Source: Nocardioides ferulae
GTDB taxonomy: Bacteria > Actinomycetota > Actinomycetes > Propionibacteriales > Nocardioidaceae
NCBI RefSeq assembly: GCF_003660455.1
Contig: NZ_QZVR01000001.1
Location: 372,001-436,000 of the forward strand
DNA length: 64,000 bases
Direction of reading: 5' to 3'
The first letter of the stretch is position 1, and every line of letters begins with the position of its first letter. A model generated the notes under the pieces. It saw only the letters and a program-made list of their open reading frames with translations. It did not search any database and was not told the DNA's origin. Below, piece after piece: positions 49,712 through 58,590 of this stretch. Both the position numbers and the translations under genes were made by a program.

Positions 49712-51238
49712 ATGGCCAACCACCAAGCAGCCGCGAGACCCGCGGCTCGGAAGAGCGAGAAGAAGGGCTTCCGGTTCCCGAGCGCCTTCTCGGTGCTGTT
49801 CGCCGTCACCATCGGCGTCTGGCTCCTGGCCTTCATCATCCCCACCGGCAGCTACCAGACCGACGCAGAGTCAGGTCGCCCGATCCCGGGCAGCTACGAG
49901 GGAACCGACAGCGCGATGTCGTTCGGCGACCGGGTCATGGACCTGTTCCTGTCGCCGATCAACGGCCTCTACGGTGTGATGAGCGGCGAGACCGGCTTCA
50001 TCGGCCCCTACGAGACCGGTGACCTCTACGGCGCAGCCGGCGTGTTCATGTTCGTCATCGCGATCGGCATCTTCATCACGATGTCGATGCAGACCGGCGC
50101 GATCGACAACGGCATCGCCCGTATCGCCCACCGGATGAGCGCCAAGGGCACGATGCTGATCGTGGTCCTGATGGTGCTGTTCTCGATCGGCGGCACCACC
50201 GAGGGGATGGCCGAGGAGACCCTGGGCTTCTACGCTCTGGTGATCCCGCTGATGCTGGCCCTCGGCTACGACCGCATGGTCGCCGCGGCCACGATCCTGG
50301 TCGGCGCCGGCATCGGCGTGCTGGCCTCCACCGTGAACCCGTTCGCCACCGGCGTCGCCTCCGGCGCCTCCGACATCTCGATCGGCGACGGCATCGCCTT
50401 CCGGTTCCTGATGTACCTGGTGCTGGTCCCGGTCGGCATCTGGTGGGTCACCCGCTACGCCCGCAAGGTGAAGGCCGACCCGAGCCGCTCGATGGTCGGA
50501 CACGTCGAGGGTGACGACGAGCTGAAGCTGCAGGGGCTGCGCGACGTGCAGGCCCTCACCGGCCGCGAGAAGACCGTGCTGTCCATCGTCGGCGTCACGT
50601 TCGCGTTCATGATCTACGCGATCGTCCCGTGGGCGCAGGTCATCAACGGCCCTGACGCGGCGTCCTACGGATGGCAGCTCGACTGGTACTTCCCCGAGCT
50701 CGCCGCCCTGTTCCTGGTCATGTCGCTCGTCGTCGGCCTGATCGGCGGACTGGGGGAGAAGGGCATGACCGACACCCTGGTCAAGGGTGCGGGCGACTTC
50801 ATCGGCGTCGGCCTGATCATCGTCCTGGCGCGTGGCGTCACCGTGATCATGAACAACGCGGAGATCACCGACACGATCCTCAACTCGATGGAGAGCATCG
50901 TCAACGACACCTCGTCCGGGGTGTTCGGCGCGGTCATGTTCCTGATCAACCTGCCGCTGGCGTTCCTGGTGCCGTCGACGTCGGGTCACGCGGCTCTGGC
51001 GATGCCGATCCTGGCGCCGCTGGCGGACTTCGCCGGCGTCGAGCGGGCGATGGTCGTCACCGCGTTCCAGTCGGCCTCCGGCATCATCAACCTGATCACC
51101 CCGACCTCGGCGGTCGTGATGGGTGGCCTGGCCCTGGCCAAGGTCCGCTACGACCAGTACCTGAAGTTCGTGCTGCCGCTGGTGGGCATCCTGCTGGTGC
51201 TCTGCACCGCGTTCATCGCGGTGGGCTCGGCCCTCTAA
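49712..51238 (+). CDS. YfcC/ArcD-type basic amino acid antiporter
   Basis: A 508-residue membrane protein with about twelve helices. FSVLFAVTIGVWLLAFIIPT at residue 20, GIFITMSMQTGAIDNGIARI near 115, FSIGGTTEGMAEETLGFYAL near 155 and FLVPSTSGHAALAMPILAPL near 415 are typical of the YfcC (C4-dicarboxylate carrier-like) family. Members next to arginine deiminase genes exchange arginine for ornithine, so that role is inferred here. It is divergent from arcA with a shared 171-bp promoter region and ends before a strong terminator. Confidence 0.85.
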   Translation: MANHQAAARPAARKSEKKGFRFPSAFSVLFAVTIGVWLLAFIIPTGSYQTDAESGRPIPGSYEGTDSAMSFGDRVMDLFLSPINGLYGVMSGETGFIGPYETGDLYGAAGVFMFVIAIGIFITMSMQTGAIDNGIARIAHRMSAKGTMLIVVLMVLFSIGGTTEGMAEETLGFYALVIPLMLALGYDRMVAAATILVGAGIGVLASTVNPFATGVASGASDISIGDGIAFRFLMYLVLVPVGIWWVTRYARKVKADPSRSMVGHVEGDDELKLQGLRDVQALTGREKTVLSIVGVTFAFMIYAIVPWAQVINGPDAASYGWQLDWYFPELAALFLVMSLVVGLIGGLGEKGMTDTLVKGAGDFIGVGLIIVLARGVTVIMNNAEITDTILNSMESIVNDTSSGVFGAVMFLINLPLAFLVPSTSGHAALAMPILAPLADFAGVERAMVVTAFQSASGIINLITPTSAVVMGGLALAKVRYDQYLKFVLPLVGILLVLCTAFIAVGSAL

Positions 51239-51278
51239 GGGCATCCGGAGACGTCCACCGACGGACGAAGCGGGCGAG

Positions 51279-51304
51279 GGGCCCGAGCCGATCGGCTCGG
51301 GCCC
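51279..51304. terminator. Bidirectional hairpin between yfcC and the HAD gene
   Basis: A perfect 26-bp palindrome (arm GGGCCCGAGCCGA) lies between two convergent genes, 40 bases after the transporter stop. Confidence 0.85.
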
Positions 51305-51335
51305 TTCGCGCTGCGTCGTGTCGATCGCGGCGGCG

Positions 51336-51998
51336 TCAGGCGGCGAACAGGAGGCCGGCCACCGCGTGCATGTCGGAGAAGCGGCCGGGCGGGGGCACCG
51401 GCGCCCCGGTGCCGTGCGGGCCCACCAGAGCGACCGAGCAGCCGGCGGCCCAGCCGGCCCGGGCGCCGTGCCAGGAGTCCTCGACGACCAGGCAGCGCCC
51501 CGGTTCGACCGCGAGCGCGGCGGCGGCCCGCAGATAGCATTCGGGGTCGGGCTTGGCGACGGTCACGTCGTCGCTGGCCAGCACGAGCTCGAAGGGGGGC
51601 AGACCCAGGTCGGCCAGGACCGCGGCCCCGGTCTCGACGAACGCTCGGGTCGACGCGGAGACCAGGGCGGTCGGTACGCCGCGTTCGCTGAGCTCGACGA
51701 GCAGCTCCCGGACGCCGGGTAGCACCAGCCGGGGACCGTGCTCACGCAGCAGCTCGCACGCCGCGACGACGTACTCCCGCGTCAGCCGGTCCACCCAGGG
51801 CTGCTCGTCGGCCACGGAGCGCCCCGACGCGGCGACGAAGGCCTCGACGGCGTCGCGCTGGCTCCCGCACATGCCGACGGTGGCCAGCTCGTCGGCCCAG
51901 GGGATCTGGATCCGGCGGGCCAGCCACTGCCGTGCGGCGAGCCAGACCGGGGCGGAGTCCACGAGGGTCCCGTCGAAGTCGAACAGCACCGCGTCCAT
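51336..51998 (-). CDS. HAD-family phosphatase, beta-phosphoglucomutase-like
   Basis: A 220-residue HAD hydrolase. Motif I is FDFDGTLVDSAPVW (residue 5, nucleophile and acid Asp). A helical cap follows, then motif II VSASTR, and KPDPECYLRAAAAL with VVEDSWHGARAGWAAG for motifs III and IV. The small cap places it with phosphoglycolate phosphatase and beta-phosphoglucomutase relatives. Its substrate is unknown. It stands alone. Confidence 0.88.
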   Translation of the reverse strand: MDAVLFDFDGTLVDSAPVWLAARQWLARRIQIPWADELATVGMCGSQRDAVEAFVAASGRSVADEQPWVDRLTREYVVAACELLREHGPRLVLPGVRELLVELSERGVPTALVSASTRAFVETGAAVLADLGLPPFELVLASDDVTVAKPDPECYLRAAAALAVEPGRCLVVEDSWHGARAGWAAGCSVALVGPHGTGAPVPPPGRFSDMHAVAGLLFAA

Positions 51999-52066
51999 GC
52001 CGTTCTCTTCGGCCGGTGAGGGCCGGGATCTGAGCTCCCGGCGGGCGAGGCCTAGACTCGCCTCAC

Positions 52067-54139
52067 ATGACGTGGACCTACCGGCCCTCGCTCGACGGCC
52101 TGCGGATGCTCTCGATGTACCTCATCGTGCTGTTCCACGCCGGCGTTCCCTGGCTGCGCGGCTCGTTCGTCGCAGTCGACCTCTTCTTCGTCCTGTCGGG
52201 CTTCCTGGTCACCCAGGTGATCCTCGAGGAGCTCGAACGCACCGGCCGGCTCAGCCTGCGCCGCTTCTACGCCCGACGGGTGCGCCGGTTGCTGCCGGCC
52301 GCCCTGGTCGCCATCGTGGGCACCAGTCTGGTGTTCCTGCTGGTCGCGTCCGCGGTGCGCCGCGCCGCGGTCGTCGGCGACGCACAGGCCGCGCTGCTCT
52401 ACGTCGCGAACTGGGGCTACATCGCCGAGGCCGAGGACTACTTCGCGGTCGGTGACGATCCCAGCCCGTTCCTGCACTACTGGACGCTGTCGATCGAGGA
52501 GCAGTTCTACATCCTGTTCCCCCTCGTGGTGCTGCTGCTGGTGCGGACCGGACGCCGCTGGGCCCTGCCCGCTGGCCTGGCCGGGCTGTTCGTCCTGTCG
52601 GTGGCCGCGCAGACGTACTGGGGGTTCGTCGACCCGATCCACGCCTACTACGGCACCGACGCCCGGGCCTACCAGCTGCTCGCCGGGGCACTGCTGGCCC
52701 TGGCCTTCCGGCGTCTGGCCGCCACCGGACGGTCGATCCCCCGCCCCTGGGCGGTCGCCCTGGCCAGCGGCGGGCTCGTCGTCTTCCTCGCGCTCACCCC
52801 CACGTCGCTGGTGACCGTGTCGCAGTCCGCTCGTGGGTTCGTCGCCACCGCCGCGATCCTGGCGATGATCGCCGGGCTGATGGCTGCCGAGCGGCAGCCA
52901 CTGGGCCGGTTGCTCGCCCGGCCACTACCGGTCTATCTGGGCAAGATCACCTACGCGACCTACCTGTGGCACTGGCCGCTGGTGTTGGTGCTGGCCCAGA
53001 TCCTCGTGGTCCGGCCGGAGGTGCTGGCGGTGCTCGTGGCCGTGCTCGCCACGGCGCTCGCCGCGGCCTCGAACGAGCTGGTCGAGCTTCCGGTCCGCCG
53101 GGCCCGGCGGCTGGACGCCTTCGCCTGGCCGGTCGTCGCCGTCGGCGTGGCCGGCTGCCTGGTCGCCGCCGCGGTCGTCGTCCCGAGGATCCTCGAGAGC
53201 GACCGCCGGCCGGTGCTCGCGGCCAGCCGGCAGACGGCCTCGGAGGTCGACGCCACCCTGGTTGCCGACGAGGCCGAGCGGCAGCGCACCGGGCGTGCCG
53301 GGGCCGGCGGGGTCCGGGCGCGGCTCCAGCGTGAGCGCCCGCCGAAGAACGTCGACTGGAAGGCCGTCGAGGAAGACACCGGCTTCTCCGTGAAGTGCAC
53401 CCGCGACGACGTGCGCGACTGCGTGGTGGCCCGAGGGGCGGGCCGCCATGTCGTGGTGGTCGGCGACAGCCACGCCATGATGCTCTCGGAGGCGTTCGAG
53501 GCGTTGGCCGAGGAACACGACTGGACGCTGTCGATGAACGTCGTCGCGTCGTGCCCGTGGCAGGAGGGACTGCGCAACGCCAAGTTCGGCGAGACCCTGC
53601 AGGCTCAGTGCGAGCGGGCCCGGGTCGGGTGGTACGACGAGGTCCTTCCCGAGCTGGACCCCGATGTCGTGGTGTTGATCGCGCGTCCGCGTGACGGTCA
53701 GGACTGGGCGCGCCACGTGACCCGACGTGACAGCCGCGAACAGTCGTTGGAGCGGGCCACGCTCCGCGCGACCAGGGATACGGTCGAGAAGGTCCGAGCG
53801 GCCGGGGCCGAGGCCGTTCTGGTGAAGCAGATCGCCATGGCCGAGAGCTGGGATCCGCTCGAGTGCCTCGCGGAGGCGGAGCGGCTGGTCGAGTGCGTGG
53901 TCGCGATGCCCAGCGAGCCGGCGGTCAGCAACGGCTTCTTCGACTCCCTCGCGGCTGACCTGGACGGGGTGCACTCCGTGGATCTGAACCAGGCTCTGTT
54001 CCCGGACTTCCCGGTGGCCGCGCCGGTCGTCGACGGCGAGATCGTGTGGGCCGACCAGGCACATGTGACGGCCACGTACGCCCACGCGCGACGTGACCAT
54101 CTCTGGCGAACGTTGCGAAAGGCCGGGGCGTTCGGCTGA
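52067..54139 (+). CDS. OafA-type membrane acyltransferase with SGNH domain
   Basis: A 690-residue protein. The first about 375 residues are the ten-helix acyltransferase-3 domain: YRPSLDGLRMLSMYLIVLFH with the key His, LFFVLSGFLVT and SIEEQFYILFPLVVLLLV. A linker follows, and the C-terminal part (residues about 420-690) is an SGNH hydrolase-like domain with VVVGDSHAMMLSEAFEAL and DQAHVTATYAHARRD, giving Ser and Asp-His. This layout is used to O-acetylate peptidoglycan, polysaccharide or lipid-linked sugars at the cell surface. The acceptor cannot be read from sequence. It is a single gene between convergent and divergent neighbours. Confidence 0.88.
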   Translation: MTWTYRPSLDGLRMLSMYLIVLFHAGVPWLRGSFVAVDLFFVLSGFLVTQVILEELERTGRLSLRRFYARRVRRLLPAALVAIVGTSLVFLLVASAVRRAAVVGDAQAALLYVANWGYIAEAEDYFAVGDDPSPFLHYWTLSIEEQFYILFPLVVLLLVRTGRRWALPAGLAGLFVLSVAAQTYWGFVDPIHAYYGTDARAYQLLAGALLALAFRRLAATGRSIPRPWAVALASGGLVVFLALTPTSLVTVSQSARGFVATAAILAMIAGLMAAERQPLGRLLARPLPVYLGKITYATYLWHWPLVLVLAQILVVRPEVLAVLVAVLATALAAASNELVELPVRRARRLDAFAWPVVAVGVAGCLVAAAVVVPRILESDRRPVLAASRQTASEVDATLVADEAERQRTGRAGAGGVRARLQRERPPKNVDWKAVEEDTGFSVKCTRDDVRDCVVARGAGRHVVVVGDSHAMMLSEAFEALAEEHDWTLSMNVVASCPWQEGLRNAKFGETLQAQCERARVGWYDEVLPELDPDVVVLIARPRDGQDWARHVTRRDSREQSLERATLRATRDTVEKVRAAGAEAVLVKQIAMAESWDPLECLAEAERLVECVVAMPSEPAVSNGFFDSLAADLDGVHSVDLNQALFPDFPVAAPVVDGEIVWADQAHVTATYAHARRDHLWRTLRKAGAFG

Positions 54140-54161
54140 TCCAGGTTGAGCCGCCGCGTTC

Positions 54162-55079
54162 TCACTCGGGGGTGGCGAGGTCCCGCCGCGTCAGGGGCGG
54201 TGGGTCCACCGGCTCGACCACGATGACCGGGCAGGCGCTGTCGCGGACCAGGGTGCGCACCACCGGACCGAGGTGGCTGCCGAAGGGCAGGTGGGCGTGG
54301 CGTCGGCCGAGCACGAGCAGGTCGGACTCGGCGGACAGCTCGGTCAGGGCGAGCGCGATCGGCGCGTGCCGCACGACCAGCTCGACCGCGACCTGCGGGA
54401 ACTCCACGCGCAGCTTGTCCAGGGCCGGCTCGATGGCGGCCTCGAGGCGGCGGCTCCAGTCCTCGCGCATCCGGTTGTCCACGACCACGTCGTCGTAGCC
54501 GTTGGCCAGCCACCAGGCATGCAGCACGCAGAGGCGAGCCCCCCGCTCGGCGGCGTTCTCGAAGGCGGCGCGCAGCACCGGGTCGGAGTTCACGGGGTCG
54601 TCGACACCGACGCTGACCAGGCCACGGGCCTCCTGCGTCGCGTCCCACCCCTCCGGGACGGAGACCACCGGCACCAGGGAGCGGGCTGCGACTCCCAGCG
54701 TGGTCGACCCCGACGCGAGCCGCCGCAGCCAGTGCAGCTGGCGGTGCTCGAGGCAGACCAGGCGGGCATCGGAGCTGAGCTCGAGGATGTCGCCGACGGT
54801 GCCGTTGCTGTGCTCGAGCAGCTCGGTGGTGACCGCGAGTCGGCCCCCGACCAGCTCGCGGGCCCGAGCCCCGTGCCGGGACAGCAGCCGGGTGCCGATC
54901 TCTCGGGCGGCCTCGAAGGCCATCACGAACGACTCCGGGCCGCTCGGGGGCATGTGCAGGACGTGCACCAGGTGCAGGGGGCTGCCGCTTCTCAGTGCCT
55001 CGCCGGCGGCGAAGCGCAGCAGCGGCTCGGCGTCCCCGTCACCGACGGCGACGACGATCCGGGTCGGTCGGTCGGACAT
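54162..55079 (-). CDS. Tandem universal stress protein
   Basis: A 305-residue protein with two Usp domains: RIVVAVGDGDAEPLLRFAAG opens the first, which ends with AARSLVPVVSVPEGW; GLVSVGVDDPVNSDPVLRAA opens the second, which ends with LGSHLGPVVRTLVRDSACPV. HAWWLANGYDDVVVDNRMRE is shared with the genes at 26773 and 56235. Neither domain has a full ATP loop. The ATG at 55079 follows a GAGGAGG-like site. I found only weak DosR-like sequences upstream, so its membership in the regulon is by family and place only. Confidence 0.86.
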   Translation of the reverse strand: MSDRPTRIVVAVGDGDAEPLLRFAAGEALRSGSPLHLVHVLHMPPSGPESFVMAFEAAREIGTRLLSRHGARARELVGGRLAVTTELLEHSNGTVGDILELSSDARLVCLEHRQLHWLRRLASGSTTLGVAARSLVPVVSVPEGWDATQEARGLVSVGVDDPVNSDPVLRAAFENAAERGARLCVLHAWWLANGYDDVVVDNRMREDWSRRLEAAIEPALDKLRVEFPQVAVELVVRHAPIALALTELSAESDLLVLGRRHAHLPFGSHLGPVVRTLVRDSACPVIVVEPVDPPPLTRRDLATPE

Positions 55080-55300
55080 GTGCGGACCTCCTCGGAGTGC
55101 GCATCGGCCCGGAACGCCCCACCGTCGGCCTGCCGGCGGCGGCGCGGCGCCCGGCTCGCCTGCCAGTCTGGCGTGCACCGCCGCTCACCGGCAGGGTCGA
55201 AGGCCCCGATCGGATCAGGATCGAGGTGGCACGCAGCCGGCACCGACCGCAGTCCCACGACCTGGGTCGCCCGTCGGCGTGGCAACGGAGGCGCACGAGC

Positions 55301-56005
55301 TCAGCGGCCCGAGGAGTGACGGTGGCGACCGTGCAGCGCGGGTCCGGCCGAGGGGCGTGGGGCCGCCCACAGCCAGTTTTGGAACGACGCCGGGTCGCGG
55401 ATCTCGAACTCGTCGAGCACGAGAGCGCGCACCTGCGCCAGCTCCATGGCCCGGTCGGGGCTGCGTGAGAAGCCGAGGGAGTCGTTGGTGGTGAGCCACG
55501 CTTGGCGCAGTTCGTCGTCGCTGGCCGACCGGAGCGCCGCGCGGACGCTGTCGGCGTCCTTGCCGAAGTCGATGCGCCCGGCCGCGACAGGCGCCGCCCG
55601 GCGGTCCGCCGTCGCTGCCCGGGCGGGCACCCCGGTGGTGGAGCGATCGGCGATCGCGCCGGCCGGGTTCGCGGCGCGTCGGCCGCGTCCGGTCAGCCAG
55701 GGCAGCGAGGCCGGGTGGGCGAGGAACAGCATGCCCAGGAGCAGTGCCGCGATCGGACCGAGCAGGCCGAAGATCCCGACCAGGGCGGGCCCGGCGGTGG
55801 CGCCCAGCAGCGCGCCGTCCAGGGCCGGGCGGCGGATGCCCGGCAGGAACGGAGCCCACAAGAAGCCGTAGAGCGCGCCGAGACCGGCCAACGGGAGCAC
55901 CAGCGCGAGACCGGACTGCCAGGTCAGCGTGGACAGGCCGGCGGCCACGCCCACGCCGAGCACGGCGCCGGCGACCACGAGCCAGCAGCGACGGTAGATC
56001 CTCAT
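55301..56005 (-). CDS. Membrane protein with a soluble C-terminal tail, unknown function
   Basis: A 234-residue protein. Residues about 8-105 contain three or four hydrophobic helices ([52 protein letters not shown]). A soluble tail of about 120 residues includes [20 protein letters not shown] and [20 protein letters not shown], a helical region of unknown fold. The ATG at 56005 gives a short basic start (MRIYRR) before the first helix. A partial DosR-like sequence lies 37 bp upstream (56042), too weak to call. It is between two usp genes. Confidence 0.62.
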   Translation of the reverse strand: MRIYRRCWLVVAGAVLGVGVAAGLSTLTWQSGLALVLPLAGLGALYGFLWAPFLPGIRRPALDGALLGATAGPALVGIFGLLGPIAALLLGMLFLAHPASLPWLTGRGRRAANPAGAIADRSTTGVPARAATADRRAAPVAAGRIDFGKDADSVRAALRSASDDELRQAWLTTNDSLGFSRSPDRAMELAQVRALVLDEFEIRDPASFQNWLWAAPRPSAGPALHGRHRHSSGR

Positions 56006-56134
56006 GCCACCAGGCAAGCGGAGGCGTCGGCCCCCGCGGCAGGGACCCAGGTCACCAGCGGCCGGGCCCTGCGTCCCCGCCCACCCACCTGCCCGGCAGG
56101 GTGCGCGTTTCCGGGCCCCTGGACCCGGTCCCCG

Positions 56135-56148
56135 GGGAGGAAAGGCCC
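56135..56148. promoter_or_regulatory. DosR-like box upstream of usp (56235)
   Basis: GGGAGGAAAGGCCC matches the box at about 11 of 14 positions. It ends 86 bp before the start codon. Confidence 0.45.
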
Positions 56149-56234
56149 TCGTCGCCGCGGTCCCTGGTCAGCAGACTCGAGGTGGAGCGGACCCGCCGAC
56201 CCCACGGGCCGCCGCACCGACGAGAGGACCTGCC

Positions 56235-57158
56235 ATGTCCGGTCATGTGCCCACCGTCGTCATCGGCACCGATGGCTCGCCCGACAGCGAACGGGCCCTG
56301 CACTACGGAGCGCTGGAGGCCGCGCGAGCCGGCTGCGGCATCACGCTCGTCCACGTCACCCCGGACTACGTGCCGATCGCGGCGATGTACCCGGTGGCGA
56401 TGAGCGAGATGGAGCAACAGGGCCGTTACATCCTCGACCAGTCGGCCGAGACCCTGCGCCGCTGGGCGCCGGACGCCCCCGTGCAGTCCCTGCTGCGGGT
56501 CGGCCGTCGGGTCGGCGCGGTGAGCGAGGCGGGCAGGGGAGCCCGGATGATCGTGCTCGGGCACCGGCACGCGTCGATGATGACCCGGCTCAGCACCGGC
56601 ACCACCACCACCGGGGTCGCGGCGCGGGCGACCGCCCCGGTGGTCTCGGTCCCCGCGACCTGGAACCCCGAGGTCGAGCACGGGCTGGTCATCGCCGGCT
56701 TCAAGGGTGCCGCTCACTCCGGCGAACTGCTGGCGCGTGCGTTCGCCGCGGCGTCGGCGCGCAAGGCGAAGCTGGTGGTCATGCACGCCTGGCGGCTGCC
56801 GACGGCGTACGACGACGTGGTCGAGGGGCGCGTGCACGCCGAGGAATGGGCGCGGGCCGCGCACGAGGAGATCGACCCGCTGCTCGAGGACTGGCACCGC
56901 AGCTACCCCGACGTCGAGGTGGAGGTCCGGGTGCTGCACGACCACCCGGCGCATGCGCTCCGCGAGGCCTCCAAGGAGGCCGACCTGATGGTGCTGGTGC
57001 GCAAGAGCCACGGCTTCCCGGCCGCGGTCCACCTGGGATCGGTGGCGCGGACCCTGCTGCGCGACTCGGTGTGCCCGGTGGCGATCGTGCCGCCACAGGC
57101 CGTCGCCGCCGAGACCCCCGGCCTGGTCCTCGAGGACGAAGGGACGATGCAGAAGTAG
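56235..57158 (+). CDS. Tandem universal stress protein
   Basis: A 307-residue protein with two Usp domains: [20 protein letters not shown] opens the first, and [20 protein letters not shown] the second. The first has [20 protein letters not shown] at its end; the second has [40 protein letters not shown] is the shared central segment of this Usp subgroup. ATP-loop glycines are degenerate. GAGAGGACC precedes the ATG. A DosR-like site is upstream. It converges on the alcohol dehydrogenase gene, with stops 15 bases apart. Confidence 0.86.
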   Translation: MSGHVPTVVIGTDGSPDSERALHYGALEAARAGCGITLVHVTPDYVPIAAMYPVAMSEMEQQGRYILDQSAETLRRWAPDAPVQSLLRVGRRVGAVSEAGRGARMIVLGHRHASMMTRLSTGTTTTGVAARATAPVVSVPATWNPEVEHGLVIAGFKGAAHSGELLARAFAAASARKAKLVVMHAWRLPTAYDDVVEGRVHAEEWARAAHEEIDPLLEDWHRSYPDVEVEVRVLHDHPAHALREASKEADLMVLVRKSHGFPAAVHLGSVARTLLRDSVCPVAIVPPQAVAAETPGLVLEDEGTMQK

Positions 57159-57173
57159 CCCGACCGGCGAGGC

Positions 57174-58220
57174 TCACTCCCGCGAGGACTCCGACACCCG
57201 GACCACCGCCGAACCGGCGACCTGACCTGCCGCGACGGCGGCCAGGGCCGTGTCGGTCTGCCCGAACGGGTGCACGGTGGTGCGGACGTCGAGGCGCAGC
57301 CGCGCCGCCAGGCGGAGCAGCTCCTCGCCGTCGGCCCGGGTGTTGCTGGTGACCGAGCGCAGGTCGCGCTCGTAGAAGAGGTGCCGCTCGTAGTCCAGTG
57401 CCGGCACCTGTGACATGTGGATGCCCGCGAGAGCGAGGGTGCCGCCGCGGTCCAGGGCCTCGAGGGCGACCGGGACCAGCTCGCCCGCGGGAGCGAAGAC
57501 GACGGCGGCGTCGAGCTGCTGCGGTGGCGCAGCGTCCGCTGGCCCCACCCAGGCGGCTCCCAGCTCCTCGGCGAGGGCACGGGCCGCCGTGCCCCGGGTC
57601 ATGACGTACAGCTCGGCGCCCTCGGCGAGGGCGATCTGCGCGGTCAGGTGGGCACTCGATCCGAATCCGTAGATGCCCAGGCGCCCGCCCGGAGGGAGGG
57701 CGGCCCGCCGCAGCGCCCGGTAGCCGATGATCCCCGCGCAGAGCAGCGGCGCCGCGCTCACGTCGTCGACACCGGCCGGCAGGGAGTAGGCGAACGCGGC
57801 GGGGACCACGGCGTACTCGGCGAACCCGCCGTCGGCGTCCCAGCCGGTGTAGCTCGAGGCCGGGCACAGGTTCTCGGCTCCGGAGCGGCACCAGCGGCAC
57901 TGGCCGCAGGTCGAGCGGAGCCAGGCGATGCCCACCCGGTCCCCGATCTGGAACCGCTCGGCGCGCCGGCCGCGGGCGACGACCTCCCCGACGACCTGAT
58001 GGCCCGGGACGATGCCGGCGTGCCGCGGGGCGAGGTCGCCCTCCGCCAGGTGCAGGTCGGTGCGGCACACGCCGCAGGTGCGCACCCGGACCAGCACCTC
58101 GCCGGGTCCCGGTGCGGGCACCCGTCGGACGACCTCGACCAGGGGCCGGTGGGAGATGGGCGCGGGCCGCTCGACGGCCCAGGCGCGCATGGTGGTTCCG
58201 GGCGTCAGCGGTGCGTCCAT
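57174..58220 (-). CDS. Zinc-dependent alcohol dehydrogenase
   Basis: A 348-residue medium-chain dehydrogenase. Catalytic zinc ligands are in CGVCRTDLHLAEGD and PGHQVVGEVV (Gln replaces the usual Glu after the His). The structural zinc has four cysteines in STCGQCRWCRSGAENLCP. The NAD(P) loop is GIYGFGSSAH near residue 180. This GHQVVGEVV type oxidises alcohols or reduces aldehydes in the cytoplasm; it could reoxidise NADH when oxygen is short. The ATG at 58220 follows GGAGGACC. A DosR-type box is 80 bp upstream. Confidence 0.88.
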   Translation of the reverse strand: MDAPLTPGTTMRAWAVERPAPISHRPLVEVVRRVPAPGPGEVLVRVRTCGVCRTDLHLAEGDLAPRHAGIVPGHQVVGEVVARGRRAERFQIGDRVGIAWLRSTCGQCRWCRSGAENLCPASSYTGWDADGGFAEYAVVPAAFAYSLPAGVDDVSAAPLLCAGIIGYRALRRAALPPGGRLGIYGFGSSAHLTAQIALAEGAELYVMTRGTAARALAEELGAAWVGPADAAPPQQLDAAVVFAPAGELVPVALEALDRGGTLALAGIHMSQVPALDYERHLFYERDLRSVTSNTRADGEELLRLAARLRLDVRTTVHPFGQTDTALAAVAAGQVAGSAVVRVSESSRE

Positions 58221-58300
58221 GTGGTCCTCCCGGGTCGCTGCCGCCCATTCTGCCCACCGATCGACGGTCCGGCCGCCTCGTCGAAGGTCCCGACTGGACC

Positions 58301-58314
58301 GGGGCGAAAGTCCC
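58301..58314. promoter_or_regulatory. DosR-type box upstream of the alcohol dehydrogenase gene
   Basis: GGGGCGAAAGTCCC matches GGGACCAAAGTCCC at 12 of 14 positions. It is 80 bp from the minus-strand start. The surrounding gap (58221-58590) holds no gene. Confidence 0.55.
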
Positions 58315-58519
58315 TGGCGGCGGCGCAGCGGGACGGCGACCCTGGCTGCGTCCACGCATTTGGACGGGCTCCTGATGAATCCCCGATCGTCAAGCAGCAC
58401 AGGGGTTCGCGAACACGCTTCGCGACCAGGACCGCCGCGGCGGACGCACCGGGTGGCCGTGGCCGGCACCGCCACGGCCACCCGGAGCCGACGGACCGGG
58501 GTCTCCGCGCCCGAACCCC

Positions 58520-58533
58520 GGGACCTAGTTCTC
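58520..58533. promoter_or_regulatory. DosR-like site upstream of the acyl-CoA synthetase gene
   Basis: GGGACCTAGTTCTC keeps the left half of the DosR box exactly and most of the right half. It ends 57 bp before the chosen ATG. Confidence 0.4.
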
Positions 58534-58560
58534 TAGCGACGCGGCGGTGGCGGCGGGAGT

Positions 58561-58577
58561 GTGGACACGTTGTCCAC
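58561..58577. promoter_or_regulatory. Operator-like palindrome just before the acyl-CoA synthetase gene
   Basis: GTGGACA-CGT-TGTCCAC is a perfect 7-bp dyad with a 3-base centre, ending 13 bases before the ATG. Its layout is the same as that of the palindrome before the acyl-CoA dehydrogenase pair (15121), though the bases differ. A TetR-family site is plausible. Confidence 0.55.
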
Positions 58578-58590
58578 GAGGGGGTCTCAC

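Noticed and set aside
55194..55207. GGGTCGAAGGCCCC as a DosR site for the usp gene at 55079
   Set aside because: About 10 of 14 matches and 115 bp from the start codon, beyond the range of the better sites.
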